Shown here piece after piece: positions 16,353 through 24,769 of a DNA stretch of 64,000 nucleotides. The first letter of the stretch is position 1. The number at the start of each line of letters is the position of its first letter. The stretch comes from Pseudomonas baetica. GTDB lineage: Bacteria > Pseudomonadota > Gammaproteobacteria > Pseudomonadales > Pseudomonadaceae. The translations under genes were made by a program, and so were the position numbers. The stretch lies in contig NZ_JAIHLQ010000024.1 of the NCBI RefSeq assembly GCF_019733355.1, positions 45,876 through 109,875 on the forward strand. The letters run 5' to 3'. The notes beneath the pieces are model-generated. The model was not told the origin of the DNA. It was given only the letters and a program-made list of their open reading frames with translations, and searched no databases.

Positions 16353-16799
16353 GTGAATCGTTATGTCTACATTGGCAGTGCCTACGCCACCAACTTTGCG
16401 CTGGTTATCCAGATTCTGGATACGGAGGAGGGCATGCCGACTGCGCCGATCGAGGGAGTATCGGGCATATGGGTTGATGCAACTAGCAATACAGCAGTTC
16501 AAGTCGGCTGGAAGGCTTTTCAGTCCTGGCAACCGAATGGCACCAGCGTATTTGTTTTTGTTGAGCTGACCGAGGAAGACCACCTCGTGATCGCACGTGC
16601 CCGCCTTCGCAAGGAGCTGGATGACGCCGTCGAATGGCTGAATTTCCACCCTCTGCATTACAAGCACGATCTGGGTATTGCTACGTCTGAAGAAGAGGCA
16701 AAGTTGCTCGCTTACAAGCAGTACTTCGTGGCTCTTGGCGAAGTGAACAATCAACCCGGCTACCCTGCCTCGATCAACTGGCCAGTGATCCCCTTCTGA
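16353..16799 (+). CDS. Orphan tail-fibre-assembly-like protein B
   Basis: A 148-residue protein with GTG start at 16353 behind AAGGAG. Its C-terminal part (HDLGIATSEEEAKL, KQYFVALGEVNNQPGYP, INWPVIP) is clearly related to protein A and to the chaperone at 42409 (IEQQPNYP, IDWP). The N-terminal part is divergent. It is flanked by copies 2 and 3 of the terminator-bearing repeat, so genes A and B look like successive cassettes of one kind. No fibre gene is adjacent. Confidence 0.7.
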   Translation: MNRYVYIGSAYATNFALVIQILDTEEGMPTAPIEGVSGIWVDATSNTAVQVGWKAFQSWQPNGTSVFVFVELTEEDHLVIARARLRKELDDAVEWLNFHPLHYKHDLGIATSEEEAKLLAYKQYFVALGEVNNQPGYPASINWPVIPF

Positions 16800-16844
16800 T
16801 TTCGTCATGAGCGGCAGTGCAAAAACTGCAGTGCAAAAGCGAGA

Positions 16845-16893
16845 GCGCATTACTGAAAAGCCCGGCCCCAATGCCGGGCTTTTTGGAATGCCT
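16845..16893 (+). repeat. Terminator-bearing direct repeat, copy 3
   Basis: GCGCATTACTGAAAAGCCCG onward to GGAATGCCT, near-identical to copy 1 including the bases before the hairpin (GAGCGCATTACTG). It lies after gene B and before the holin. Confidence 0.85.
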
Positions 16894-16957
16894 ACCTCAA
16901 GAGAAAACGATTGAACCCAACACACACCATTCATCAATCACCCCCAGGAGGCGTGAC

Positions 16958-17296
16958 ATGACAAGCGAGCAACAAGCGTTGGCGGACATGCCGATCTGGC
17001 TGGTCATCCTACTCGCCGTAGTGGGCGGGGTGTCCGGCGAAATGTGGCGCGCCGACAAGGAAGGCGCCCGCGGCTGGTCATTGCTGCGGCGCCTGGCCCT
17101 ACGCTCCGGCGCCTGCATGATCTGCGGCGTCTCGGCAATCATGCTGCTGTATGCCGCAGGATTGTCGATCTGGGCCGCCGGCGCCTTTGGTTGCCTGACC
17201 GCAATGGCTGGCGCCGACGTCGCTATCGGTCTTTACGAGCGCTGGGCCGCCAAGCGCATTGGCGTCTGCGAAGTCCCGCCGCGCGACCAGCCTTAA
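16958..17296 (+). CDS. Tailocin holin (LydA-like phage holin family)
   Basis: A 112-residue membrane protein starting MTSEQQALADMPIWLVILLA behind CAGGAGGCG. There are about three hydrophobic segments (residues about 11-26, 48-66, 68-84) and a conserved-looking WRADKEGARGW loop. Proteins of this type stand at the head of Pseudomonas tailocin clusters and open the inner membrane so the endolysin can reach the cell wall. The matching endolysin and spanins are 29 kb downstream, at the other end of the locus. Confidence 0.8.
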   Translation: MTSEQQALADMPIWLVILLAVVGGVSGEMWRADKEGARGWSLLRRLALRSGACMICGVSAIMLLYAAGLSIWAAGAFGCLTAMAGADVAIGLYERWAAKRIGVCEVPPRDQP

Positions 17297-17366
17297 CCCT
17301 GACTGTTTTCCGTGCCGCCATTTTGGCGGCAGGGCTTCGCGTGGACGATTGAAAAGGAGGTCATGT

Positions 17367-17888
17367 ATGCCCACACCGATCCAGCAGCCGTCGCAACTGT
17401 TCACAGCCATTGCGACGACGTTGCGCAACACCGCAGGACTCACCCTCAGTGTCGGCAATCAAGATGATTTCAATGCTCCCGGCGATCAGGCCTGGGTGCT
17501 GATCGACTTCGACCGAAATTCGTCGGGAGTTCGCTCCGCCGATGGGCGAATTGCTCATGTCATGACGTTGTCGCTGCAAGTCATCCCGGCGCTTTCCGCC
17601 ACGGCATTTGTCGCCTGCGATCTGATCGCCGTGCTGAAAAACCTGATCACCGACAACCGCTGGAATCTGCCTGGCGATCAATGCGATTTGCCGATGAATA
17701 TTGATGGCTTGCCATCACTACTCATCCGCGCCGATCAGCAATACAAGGCCTGGACATTGACGTTCAACCAGACCCTCTACCTTGGCCCGACGCTGCTCGA
17801 CGATCCACTCGGCACGCCGAAATTCGCCCGTACCTGGGAAGTCAGCAATATCGACGACCCCGACCAATACACCGCGCTGGAGGCCTGA
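17367..17888 (+). CDS. Tailocin 1 protein of unknown function
   Basis: 173 residues, starting MPTPIQQPSQLFTAIATTLR behind AAGGAGG. I do not recognise a named family. Regular alternation suggests a compact mixed alpha/beta fold, with QAWVLIDFDRNSSG and HVMTLSLQV as possible strands. It lies 70 bases after the holin and 3 bases before the gpV spike gene, so it is co-expressed with the baseplate genes. By position it could be a tail-completion or terminator-like protein; that is a guess from context. Confidence 0.6.
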   Translation: MPTPIQQPSQLFTAIATTLRNTAGLTLSVGNQDDFNAPGDQAWVLIDFDRNSSGVRSADGRIAHVMTLSLQVIPALSATAFVACDLIAVLKNLITDNRWNLPGDQCDLPMNIDGLPSLLIRADQQYKAWTLTFNQTLYLGPTLLDDPLGTPKFARTWEVSNIDDPDQYTALEA

Positions 17889-17891
17889 CCG

Positions 17892-18500
17892 ATGTTCGAC
17901 GCATTACTGCGTATGCAACTGGGCCCGATCATCGAGCGCCTGGCCGAGATGGAAGCGGAAATCGAAGACCTGCATCGGCGTGCCGAGAGCTACTGCCGCA
18001 TCGGCGTCTGCCAGACAGTCGACGCGGCGAGCAACACCTGCACGGTCAGCCACGGTGGCCTGCTCACGCCGGCCATCAAGTTCTTCAATCCGAGCGCCGG
18101 AGCGCAGAGCGAATCGCGGATCCCGACCGTGGGTGAGCAGTGTCTGCTGTTCAACTACGGCAGCGGTGAAAGCGGTGCGCAATCGGTGGCGTTGTTCGGT
18201 TTGAACAGTGATCGCTTTCCGCCGACTTCGACCGTACCGACGCTGACGCGCCGCGTGCATCAGGACGGCAGTGAAAGCGGTTACGACGACGCCTCGCACA
18301 CCCTTCACTGGCAGAACGGTCCGGCAGCGTTCAGCGGTTCTCGCGAATCGCTTGAGCTGAGCATCGGCCCGGCGCGACTGGTGCTGACCCCGCAGGCCAT
18401 CAACCTGCAAGTGGGCGCCGTCGGCCTGACCATCGACGCTTCGGGCGTTCACTTCAGCGGCCCGCTGGTCGATCACCAGGGCCGCGTCATCAGCCCCTGA
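17892..18500 (+). CDS. Baseplate spike protein, P2 gpV family
   Basis: 202 residues. A short N-terminal helix is followed by an OB-like domain (CRIGVCQTVDAASNTCTVSH; RIPTVGEQCLLFNYGSGESG) and a C-terminal beta-prism with repeating strands (LELSIGPARLVLTPQAINLQ), the architecture of P2 gpV, the membrane-piercing spike at the tip of contractile tails. It opens the P2-order module V-W-J-I-H of tailocin 1. Confidence 0.88.
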   Translation: MFDALLRMQLGPIIERLAEMEAEIEDLHRRAESYCRIGVCQTVDAASNTCTVSHGGLLTPAIKFFNPSAGAQSESRIPTVGEQCLLFNYGSGESGAQSVALFGLNSDRFPPTSTVPTLTRRVHQDGSESGYDDASHTLHWQNGPAAFSGSRESLELSIGPARLVLTPQAINLQVGAVGLTIDASGVHFSGPLVDHQGRVISP

Positions 18501-18514
18501 TTCAAGAGCTTCCC

Positions 18515-18847
18515 ATGATCGGAATCGATAGAGACAGCGGGGCCACGGTCGACGATTGGCTGCAGTTTGTGCAGCGCGCGACCCGGGCTCTGACCACGCC
18601 GCTGGGCACCCGGCAAAAACGGCCCCTGTATGGCTCGCTGATCCCCTCGCTGCTCGGGCAGAACCTCGGCGACGACGTTTTGCTTCTGGCTCAGAGCCAC
18701 GCAGCGCAAGCGTTCTACAACAAGCAAAACGGCATCGATGATTTTCAGCCGCAAGTGATTGTCGCCAGCCGTCAGGGCGCCGGTCTGCTGCTGCGTTTCG
18801 CCGGCACCTGGAAAAACCGTCAACAAACCTTCGAGGTCGTGACATGA
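18515..18847 (+). CDS. Baseplate wedge protein, P2 gpW family
   Basis: A 110-residue gpW/gp25-like protein: MIGIDRDSGATVDDWLQFVQ, then PLGTRQKRPLYGSLIPSLLG, the conserved R-P-YG-x-I-P element of this family, which nucleates sheath assembly at the baseplate. It lies between gpV and gpJ and overlaps gpJ by 4 bases. Confidence 0.88.
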   Translation: MIGIDRDSGATVDDWLQFVQRATRALTTPLGTRQKRPLYGSLIPSLLGQNLGDDVLLLAQSHAAQAFYNKQNGIDDFQPQVIVASRQGAGLLLRFAGTWKNRQQTFEVVT

Positions 18848-19839
18848 GCATGTTGATCCCCGGCCAGAACCAATTGGCCGAACCCGCGCTGATCGCCGTC
18901 GACGCCTTCGAAGACCTGCTCGCCGAGTTCAAAAGCTTCGTCATCGAATACGTCGGCGCCCGCTCGCCGGACAGCGCAGCGAAACTCAAGACCAGCCTGG
19001 AAAACGAAAGCGAACTGCTGACCCTGGCGCTGGAAGCCTTCTGCGTTCGGCTGCAAACCCACGAGCGTAAATACAACGCCCGCATCAAGCAGATGCTGGC
19101 GTGGTGGGCGACCGGCAGCAACCTCGACGCACGGCTGGCGGACATGGGCCTGGAGCGGCAGTTGCTCGATCCGGGTGATCCGGCCGCATTCCCGCCAGTG
19201 CCGGCGATTTACGAAAGCGACGACGACGCCCGGTTGCGTTATTACCTGGCGCCGCACGCACCGGCGGCGGGTTCGCGGATGCAGTATCGTCGCGAGGTGT
19301 TCACCCTGGGCGAACGGCCGACGGTGAAAGTCGAATCCACCGATGCCGGTGTGGTGAATGTCACTTACACCTTCAACCCGGATGGCCTCGCCGCGCAGGT
19401 CAAGGACGGCAATGGACGCCGCACCGCGCCGGGCGAAGTACAGGTCACCGTGCTTGCGCGGGACGGTGACGGCACGCCATCCGAGGCATTGCTTGAAGGC
19501 GTCCGCCAACATTTCGCCCGTCCCGATGTGCGACCTGAAACCGATCTGGTTACCGTCAAGGCTGCCGAGATCCAGCACTACAAAATACGCGTCGTCGCCA
19601 AGATCAATTCCGGTCCCGATTCGGGCCTGACCCAAGTCGCTGCGCAGCAACAATTGCAGGCTTACGCCGACAGTTGTCATCGCCTCGAAGGACGGGTCGA
19701 TCCGAGCTGGATCGACTACACGCTGCACAGCGCCGGTGCCGTGCAATTGCAGATTCTGGAGCCGCTGGCGCCGATCGTGACGACTGCGTTTCAGGCGCCG
19801 TACTGCACGGCAGTCGAGGTCGAGGTGCTGACGCTATGA
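18844..19839 (+). CDS. Baseplate wedge protein, P2 gpJ family
   Basis: 331 residues. The central DDDARLRYYLAPHAPAAGSR and QYRREVF segment and the VTVLARDGDGTPSEALL region are typical of baseplate J-like proteins, which form the inner wedge of the baseplate. It overlaps gpW and gpI by 4 bases each, indicating translational coupling. Confidence 0.9.
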   Translation: MSMLIPGQNQLAEPALIAVDAFEDLLAEFKSFVIEYVGARSPDSAAKLKTSLENESELLTLALEAFCVRLQTHERKYNARIKQMLAWWATGSNLDARLADMGLERQLLDPGDPAAFPPVPAIYESDDDARLRYYLAPHAPAAGSRMQYRREVFTLGERPTVKVESTDAGVVNVTYTFNPDGLAAQVKDGNGRRTAPGEVQVTVLARDGDGTPSEALLEGVRQHFARPDVRPETDLVTVKAAEIQHYKIRVVAKINSGPDSGLTQVAAQQQLQAYADSCHRLEGRVDPSWIDYTLHSAGAVQLQILEPLAPIVTTAFQAPYCTAVEVEVLTL

Positions 19840-20471
19840 GTGAGCCAACGCAACGCCCGACGCTGCTGCCGGCCAACAGTTCGGCGCTGGAGCGAGGATT
19901 GGATTTGGGCTTCGGCGCATTGCTTGATCGCATCGCGCCGCCGTTTCCCGAACTGATGAATCCGAGCGAAACGCCGGTCGCATTTCTGCCGTATCTCGCA
20001 GCGGATCGCGGCGTCGCCGAATGGAGCACCGCCGCGCCTGAAACGGAAAAACGCCTGACCGTCGAACTCGCCTGGCCCACCGCGCGCCAGGCCGGCACTC
20101 GCAAGGCACTGGAAAACGCCGCCAAGGGTTTGCAACTGCGTCCGGAAATCCGCGCCTGGTACGAACAGACGCCGCCCGGCGCGCCTTACAGCTTCTCCGT
20201 ACGCGCCTTCAGCGAACAACCCTACAGCGAAGAAATCGACGCCCGTCTCGACCGACGCCTGGCCGATGCCAAAAGTGAACGGGATGTGCTGTCGGTCTCG
20301 GTCGGGTTGAGCGCATTCGGCAGCCATTACATCGGCGCCGCGACCTTTTGCGGCGAGCTGACCACGGTTTATCCGGTGTTCATCGAAGGGCTCGAAACCT
20401 CGGGAGAGGCGTTCATGGCCGCTGGTATGTACACCGTCGAAACATCCACAATTTATCCTCAGGGGGCCTGA
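19836..20471 (+). CDS. Tail protein, P2 gpI family
   Basis: 211 residues from ATG 19836, which overlaps the gpJ stop as ATGA. SALERGLDLGFGALLDRI and NPSETPVAFLPYLAADRGV WEW-like segments (here GVAEWSTAAPE) match the gpI family, a baseplate component that connects the wedge to the tail fibres. It is followed immediately by the fibre gene. Confidence 0.88.
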   Translation: MSEPTQRPTLLPANSSALERGLDLGFGALLDRIAPPFPELMNPSETPVAFLPYLAADRGVAEWSTAAPETEKRLTVELAWPTARQAGTRKALENAAKGLQLRPEIRAWYEQTPPGAPYSFSVRAFSEQPYSEEIDARLDRRLADAKSERDVLSVSVGLSAFGSHYIGAATFCGELTTVYPVFIEGLETSGEAFMAAGMYTVETSTIYPQGA

Positions 20472-22898
20472 ATGGCTGACTATTACACCCTGCTCACCAA
20501 CGCAGGGATTGCCTACGAAACGGCATGCAAAGCCGCGGGCGTGCCGATCAAGTTGACGCAGATTTCCGTCGGCGACGGCGGCGGCGCGGTCTACAACCCG
20601 GCCGCGACGGCCACGGCGCTGAAACGCGAAGTCTGGCGCGGGCCGCTCAACGCGCTGTTCCAGGACGAGAAGAATCCGAGCTGGCTGCTTGCTGAAGTGA
20701 CCATTCCGCCGGATGTTGGCGGTTGGTATGTGCGAGAGGCGGGGCTGTGGACTGATACCGGAATTCTCTACGCCATCGTCAAATATCCAGAGTCGTTCAA
20801 ACCGGTTCTGGCGACGTCGGGTTCGGGTAAAGAGTTCTACATTCGCTCGATATTCGAGACCAGCAATGCATCGCTGGTGACGTTGTTGATTGATGACACG
20901 GTGGTCAAGGCGACCCGTGCATGGGTCATGAGTTACCTCGCCGAAGAACTTGGCAAATTGGATGGCAAACAGTCGGTGCGCGTTGCGGCAACCGGCAATG
21001 TCGTGTTGAACGGTGCGCAGCAGATTGATGGTGTGGCCGTGATTGCCGGCGACCGTGTTTTGCTGGCCAATCAAACCCTGGCCAAGGATAACGGCCTGTG
21101 GATTGTCGCCAACGGTGACTGGGTCCGGGCGAGCGATGCCAACAGCAGCGCCAAGGTCACTCCGGGGCTGACGGTGATGGTCGAGGAGGGCACGGCGAAC
21201 GGCGATTCGCTGTGGCACCTGACCACCAATGCGCCGATCACCCTCGGTGCTACTGCACTGACGTTCAAGATGTTGGCGGGGCGCACAGGGATTGCTGCCG
21301 GGACTTACAAGAGTCTGACCGTTGATGAATATGGCCGGGCGACGGCGGGTGCGAACCCTGAGACGCTGGCCGGGTTTGGCATCAAGGATTCGTACACCAA
21401 GGCTGAAGTTGAAGCGTTGATTGCCAAGGCGTCGGCGCTGCCAGTGGGCTCGATTGTCGCGTTCCCTGTTGATGCACCGCCGCCGGGTTTTCTGGAACTG
21501 GATAACAGCGTAAGGAGCAGTGCGACTTACCCGGACTTGAGCGCCTATTTGGGCGGCAAGTTCAACAAGGGTGATGAGGGCGTCGGGAATTTCCGGCTGC
21601 CTGAGGCGCGTGGGGAGTTTTTGCGCGGCTGGGATCATGGGCGTGGTGTGGATGCCGGGCGTGCTGCCGGTAGCTTTCAATCTGACAGTCTAAAGGCGCA
21701 CTACCATTCCATTCCGACCGGGTCGGGAGGTGGGCAGGCTGTTGATCCAAATGGGGAGACACCAACTGTAGTGTTGAAGGATACGGCCGCGGACTGGATT
21801 CTACGTACGGAAGGTGACAACGCCGAGCTGACTATTGGTCGCGTCAGGACCTACAACTTTGGTGCGGCTACTGAAACCCGCCCCCGCAACATCGCCGTCA
21901 TGTGGTGCATCAAAGCCTGGAACGCCCCGGTCAATCAGGGAACCATCGATGTAGCCGCACTGGCCAAGGAAGTCGAACGCCTCAAGTCTGCTGTTCCGGT
22001 GGGCGCTGTTCTGGCATTCCCGACAGGGATCGTTGCACCCGGTTATCTGGAGCTGGATGGCAGTGTGCAGAGCATTGCGACTTATCCGGATCTGGCGGCT
22101 TATCTCGGCACCACCTACAACAAAGGCGATGAAGGGGCGGGTAATTTCCGTTTGCCGGACGCGCGTGGTGAATTTCTGCGTGGCTGGGATCATGGGCGCG
22201 GCGTGGATGCTGATCGAACCGTTGGCAGTTGGCAGAACCACCAGCTCCAGTCTCACTTGCATGCTCTCCGTCATACAGTCACTACTGCAACAGGATCCGG
22301 TTCCGGCCTGGCCGTTGTAATCAGCGGTGCTGGAACTGGCGCCAACTCGGATGTCCCAATAACGGGAAACGTGGGCGCCGAAACCCGCCCGCGCAACCTC
22401 GCCGTCATGTGGTGCATCAAAGCCTGGAACGCCCCGGTCAACCAGGGAAGCATCGATATTGCGGCCGTGTCTGTTCTGGCACAGCAAGCCACTGAGATGA
22501 ATCAAGGTACGGCAAAAGTTGCCACGCAGGCACTCACTGAGTCAGGCACAGATGACGCTACTATCGTCACGCCGAAAAAATTGCGTTTAGGATTTCAGAT
22601 TCTCAAAGCTGCGAACGGCTATGTGGTTTTTCCATCGTGGCTGGGAGGCCTCATTATCCAATGGGGCTACTCGTCGATTCCGGCAGTGTCGACGACGGTT
22701 CCATTTTCCTTGAGTTACCCAAATGCGTGTTTCTGCGTTCAAACCTCACCGTTTAACGTCTCGGGTGCAGCTGATGTTGCTGAGTTGACTTCGGTACCTG
22801 GCAAAAACGGATTTACGGCTGTCGGGGTAAGTTCGGGGACTTCAGGGGCTCCTGTGCAAACAGCGACCAATTTTTATTGGCTCTCGATTGGTCATTGA
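20472..22898 (+). CDS. Tailocin 1 tail fibre (gpH-like) with duplicated tail-collar domain
   Basis: An 808-residue fibre that should bind the target cell's LPS. The N-terminal phage-fibre anchor domain (MADYYTLLTNAGIAYETACK) covers about residues 1-160. Two tail-collar type modules of about 185 residues follow in tandem (about 321-505 and 506-690): each has PVGxxxAFPxxxxxPGxLELD, GNFRLPxARGEFLRGWDHGR and ETRPRNxAVMWCIKAWNAPV. The C-terminus from about residue 700 (NGYVVFPSWLGGLIIQWGY) matches the gp53-like receptor-binding domain also seen in the fibre at 40145. A chaperone gene follows. Confidence 0.9.
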   Translation: MADYYTLLTNAGIAYETACKAAGVPIKLTQISVGDGGGAVYNPAATATALKREVWRGPLNALFQDEKNPSWLLAEVTIPPDVGGWYVREAGLWTDTGILYAIVKYPESFKPVLATSGSGKEFYIRSIFETSNASLVTLLIDDTVVKATRAWVMSYLAEELGKLDGKQSVRVAATGNVVLNGAQQIDGVAVIAGDRVLLANQTLAKDNGLWIVANGDWVRASDANSSAKVTPGLTVMVEEGTANGDSLWHLTTNAPITLGATALTFKMLAGRTGIAAGTYKSLTVDEYGRATAGANPETLAGFGIKDSYTKAEVEALIAKASALPVGSIVAFPVDAPPPGFLELDNSVRSSATYPDLSAYLGGKFNKGDEGVGNFRLPEARGEFLRGWDHGRGVDAGRAAGSFQSDSLKAHYHSIPTGSGGGQAVDPNGETPTVVLKDTAADWILRTEGDNAELTIGRVRTYNFGAATETRPRNIAVMWCIKAWNAPVNQGTIDVAALAKEVERLKSAVPVGAVLAFPTGIVAPGYLELDGSVQSIATYPDLAAYLGTTYNKGDEGAGNFRLPDARGEFLRGWDHGRGVDADRTVGSWQNHQLQSHLHALRHTVTTATGSGSGLAVVISGAGTGANSDVPITGNVGAETRPRNLAVMWCIKAWNAPVNQGSIDIAAVSVLAQQATEMNQGTAKVATQALTESGTDDATIVTPKKLRLGFQILKAANGYVVFPSWLGGLIIQWGYSSIPAVSTTVPFSLSYPNACFCVQTSPFNVSGAADVAELTSVPGKNGFTAVGVSSGTSGAPVQTATNFYWLSIGH

Positions 22899-22908
22899 TG
22901 GTGGACAT

Positions 22909-23313
22909 ATGAAATACGTAACTTTTGATTCTCAAGGCATTCTTGAGTCCCGCCTTATTCGCGGTGTAAGCGATATTCCAAAAGGTGCTGTCGAGGTTGA
23001 TGAGGGCCTATGGATGCGCATAACTCAGGAACTTGATGGCGTATGGAAACTGACTGATGACGGGTCCATTTTCAAGCATGCGCTCCCCGAATTGCACCCT
23101 GTCGAATATTCCCCTGAGGAAATTGAAGCTTTGAGGCGTCGTGCGTACGCCGACCCCATTACCGGATCGGACCGACTATTCGCTGAGGCCCAGCGCATGG
23201 AGGTTATGGGCGAAACCGGTTGGGAGAGCGTTCGTACTGCGGGCATCCAAAGATTCAATGAAATCCAGCAAGAGTTCCCGTGGGTGACTTCCAAAGCACA
23301 ACTCATGGATTGA
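22909..23313 (+). CDS. Tail fibre assembly chaperone of tailocin 1
   Basis: 134 residues starting MKYVTFDSQGILESRLIRGV; an upstream in-frame start at 22888 lies inside the fibre gene. Its position directly after the fibre gene and its size identify it as the dedicated fibre chaperone, needed to fold or trimerise the fibre. The C-terminal part (RRRAYADPITGSDRLFAEAQ) differs from the chaperones of tailocin 2. A terminator hairpin follows at once. Confidence 0.8.
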   Translation: MKYVTFDSQGILESRLIRGVSDIPKGAVEVDEGLWMRITQELDGVWKLTDDGSIFKHALPELHPVEYSPEEIEALRRRAYADPITGSDRLFAEAQRMEVMGETGWESVRTAGIQRFNEIQQEFPWVTSKAQLMD

Positions 23314-23340
23314 ACGCCCCGAACCCCGGGGCGTTTTCTT
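23313..23340 (+). terminator. Terminator after the tailocin 1 fibre chaperone
   Basis: AACGCCCC-GAACCCC-GGGGCGTTTTCTT. A second hairpin, AAGCCCCT-CCCCACG-AGGGGCTTT (23369-23392), follows within 30 bases. The pair separates fibre expression from the sheath and tube genes. Confidence 0.75.
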
Positions 23341-23414
23341 ATCCGCCCAAAAACACTCAACACCCGCCAAGCCCCTCCCCACGAGGGGCTTTCCCGTTTA
23401 TGGAGAAACGAAAA

Positions 23415-23600
23415 ATGGCAACCCGCCAAACCTACACCGTGCTCGTCCCATTCCCCACCGGCGGTGGGCACTGGTCGAGCGTCGGTCAAGACCTTGATCT
23501 GCTCGACGTCGAGGCCAGTGCGCTGCACAGCGCCGGTCGACTGGAACTGAAAACACCTACCACCCAGGCCAAAAAGGCCGCTGCCAAGAAGGCTGACTGA
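23415..23600 (+). CDS. Small tailocin 1 protein upstream of the sheath
   Basis: 61 residues, MATRQTYTVLVPFPTGGGHW onward with a Lys/Ala-rich tail (TQAKKAAAKKAD), behind GGAGAAACG. It ends 2 bases before the sheath gene. Its position matches the DUF2635 gene of tailocin 2 (30982), also a small Lys-ended protein right before the sheath, but sequence likeness is weak. Function unknown. Confidence 0.7.
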   Translation: MATRQTYTVLVPFPTGGGHWSSVGQDLDLLDVEASALHSAGRLELKTPTTQAKKAAAKKAD

Positions 23601-23602
23601 AC

Positions 23603-24769
23603 ATGGCTGAGGTTTTGAACTTCGAGCACAACGGCATTACCGTCAATGCCACCGAATCCCCCGAGGCCATGGGTGGCCTGGGTGACAACGTCATCGGTCT
23701 GGTCGGCACCGCGCCGAAGGCCGATCCGCTGATTCCGCGTAACGCCCCGTTCCGCATCAATAGCTTTACCACCCATGCACTGCTCGATCCGACCGGTTCG
23801 GAAGAGGGCACGCTGTACCACGCGGTTTACCAGATCCTCAAAGTGGTCAAGGTGCCGGTGTACGTGGTGATCGTCGAGGCGGGCGCGACCCCGGCCGACA
23901 CCGTCAACGCAGTGATCGGCGGCGTTGAGCCGGCGACTGGCCGCAAGCTCGGTCTGGCCGCACTGGGCAGCGTCCCGGAAGACCTGACCATCATCGGCGC
24001 GCCGGGCTTCACCGGCACTAAAGCGGTGGCCAGCGAGTTCGCCTCGTTCGGCAAGCGCATCAAGGCCCGTGTGGTGCTGGACGGCAAGGACGCCTCGGTT
24101 GCTGATCAAGTGCTGTACAGCCAGGAACTGGGCGGCGCCGATCTCGGTTTCGACCGTTGCCTGGTGGTGCACAACATGCCGGCCGTGTACTCGAAAGCGG
24201 CGAAGAAAAACGTCTTCCTCGCGCCGTCCAGCCTGGCGATTGCCGCGCTGGCCAAGGTCAAGCAGTGGGAGAGCCCGGGCAACCAGGTGACCTACGCCGA
24301 AGACGTGTCCCGCGTTGTGGAATACAACATCCTCGACACCTCCACCGAAGGCGATCTGCTCAACCGTTACGGCGTGAGCTACTACGCCCGCACCGTGCTC
24401 GGCGGCTTCTCGCTGCTGGGTAACCGCTCGATCACCGGCAAGTTTATCAGCTACGTCGGCCTCGAAGATGCGATCAGCCGCAAGCTGGTCAAGGCCGGCC
24501 AGAAAGCCATGGCCAAGAACCTCACCAAGTCGTTCATGGATCAAGAGGTCAAGCGCATCAACGACTGGCTGCAAACCCTGGTCGCCGACGAAACCATTCC
24601 GGGCGGCAGCGTGTATCTGCACCCGGAACTCAACAGCGTCGAGAAGTACAAGAACGGCACTTGGTACGTGGTCATCGACTACGGCCGTTACGCGCCGAAC
24701 GAACACATGGTTTATCAACTCAACGCCCGCGATGAAATCATCGAGCAGTTCCTGGAGGACGTTCTCTAA
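23603..24769 (+). CDS. Contractile tail sheath protein, P2 FI / R-pyocin type
   Basis: 388 residues, a normal length for P2-like and R-pyocin sheaths. Characteristic stretches are NVIGLVGTAPKADPLIPRN at the N-terminus, the subtilisin-like central fold, and the C-terminal SFMDQEVKRINDWLQTLVAD region. Many copies stack around the tube and contract to drive it through the target envelope. It is followed directly (one shared base) by the tube gene. Confidence 0.93.
   Translation: MAEVLNFEHNGITVNATESPEAMGGLGDNVIGLVGTAPKADPLIPRNAPFRINSFTTHALLDPTGSEEGTLYHAVYQILKVVKVPVYVVIVEAGATPADTVNAVIGGVEPATGRKLGLAALGSVPEDLTIIGAPGFTGTKAVASEFASFGKRIKARVVLDGKDASVADQVLYSQELGGADLGFDRCLVVHNMPAVYSKAAKKNVFLAPSSLAIAALAKVKQWESPGNQVTYAEDVSRVVEYNILDTSTEGDLLNRYGVSYYARTVLGGFSLLGNRSITGKFISYVGLEDAISRKLVKAGQKAMAKNLTKSFMDQEVKRINDWLQTLVADETIPGGSVYLHPELNSVEKYKNGTWYVVIDYGRYAPNEHMVYQLNARDEIIEQFLEDVL

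Noticed and set aside
19791..21680. A 629-codon minus-strand frame opposite gpI and the tailocin 1 fibre
   Set aside because: Entirely antisense to well-supported genes; composition reflects GC skew at codon positions.
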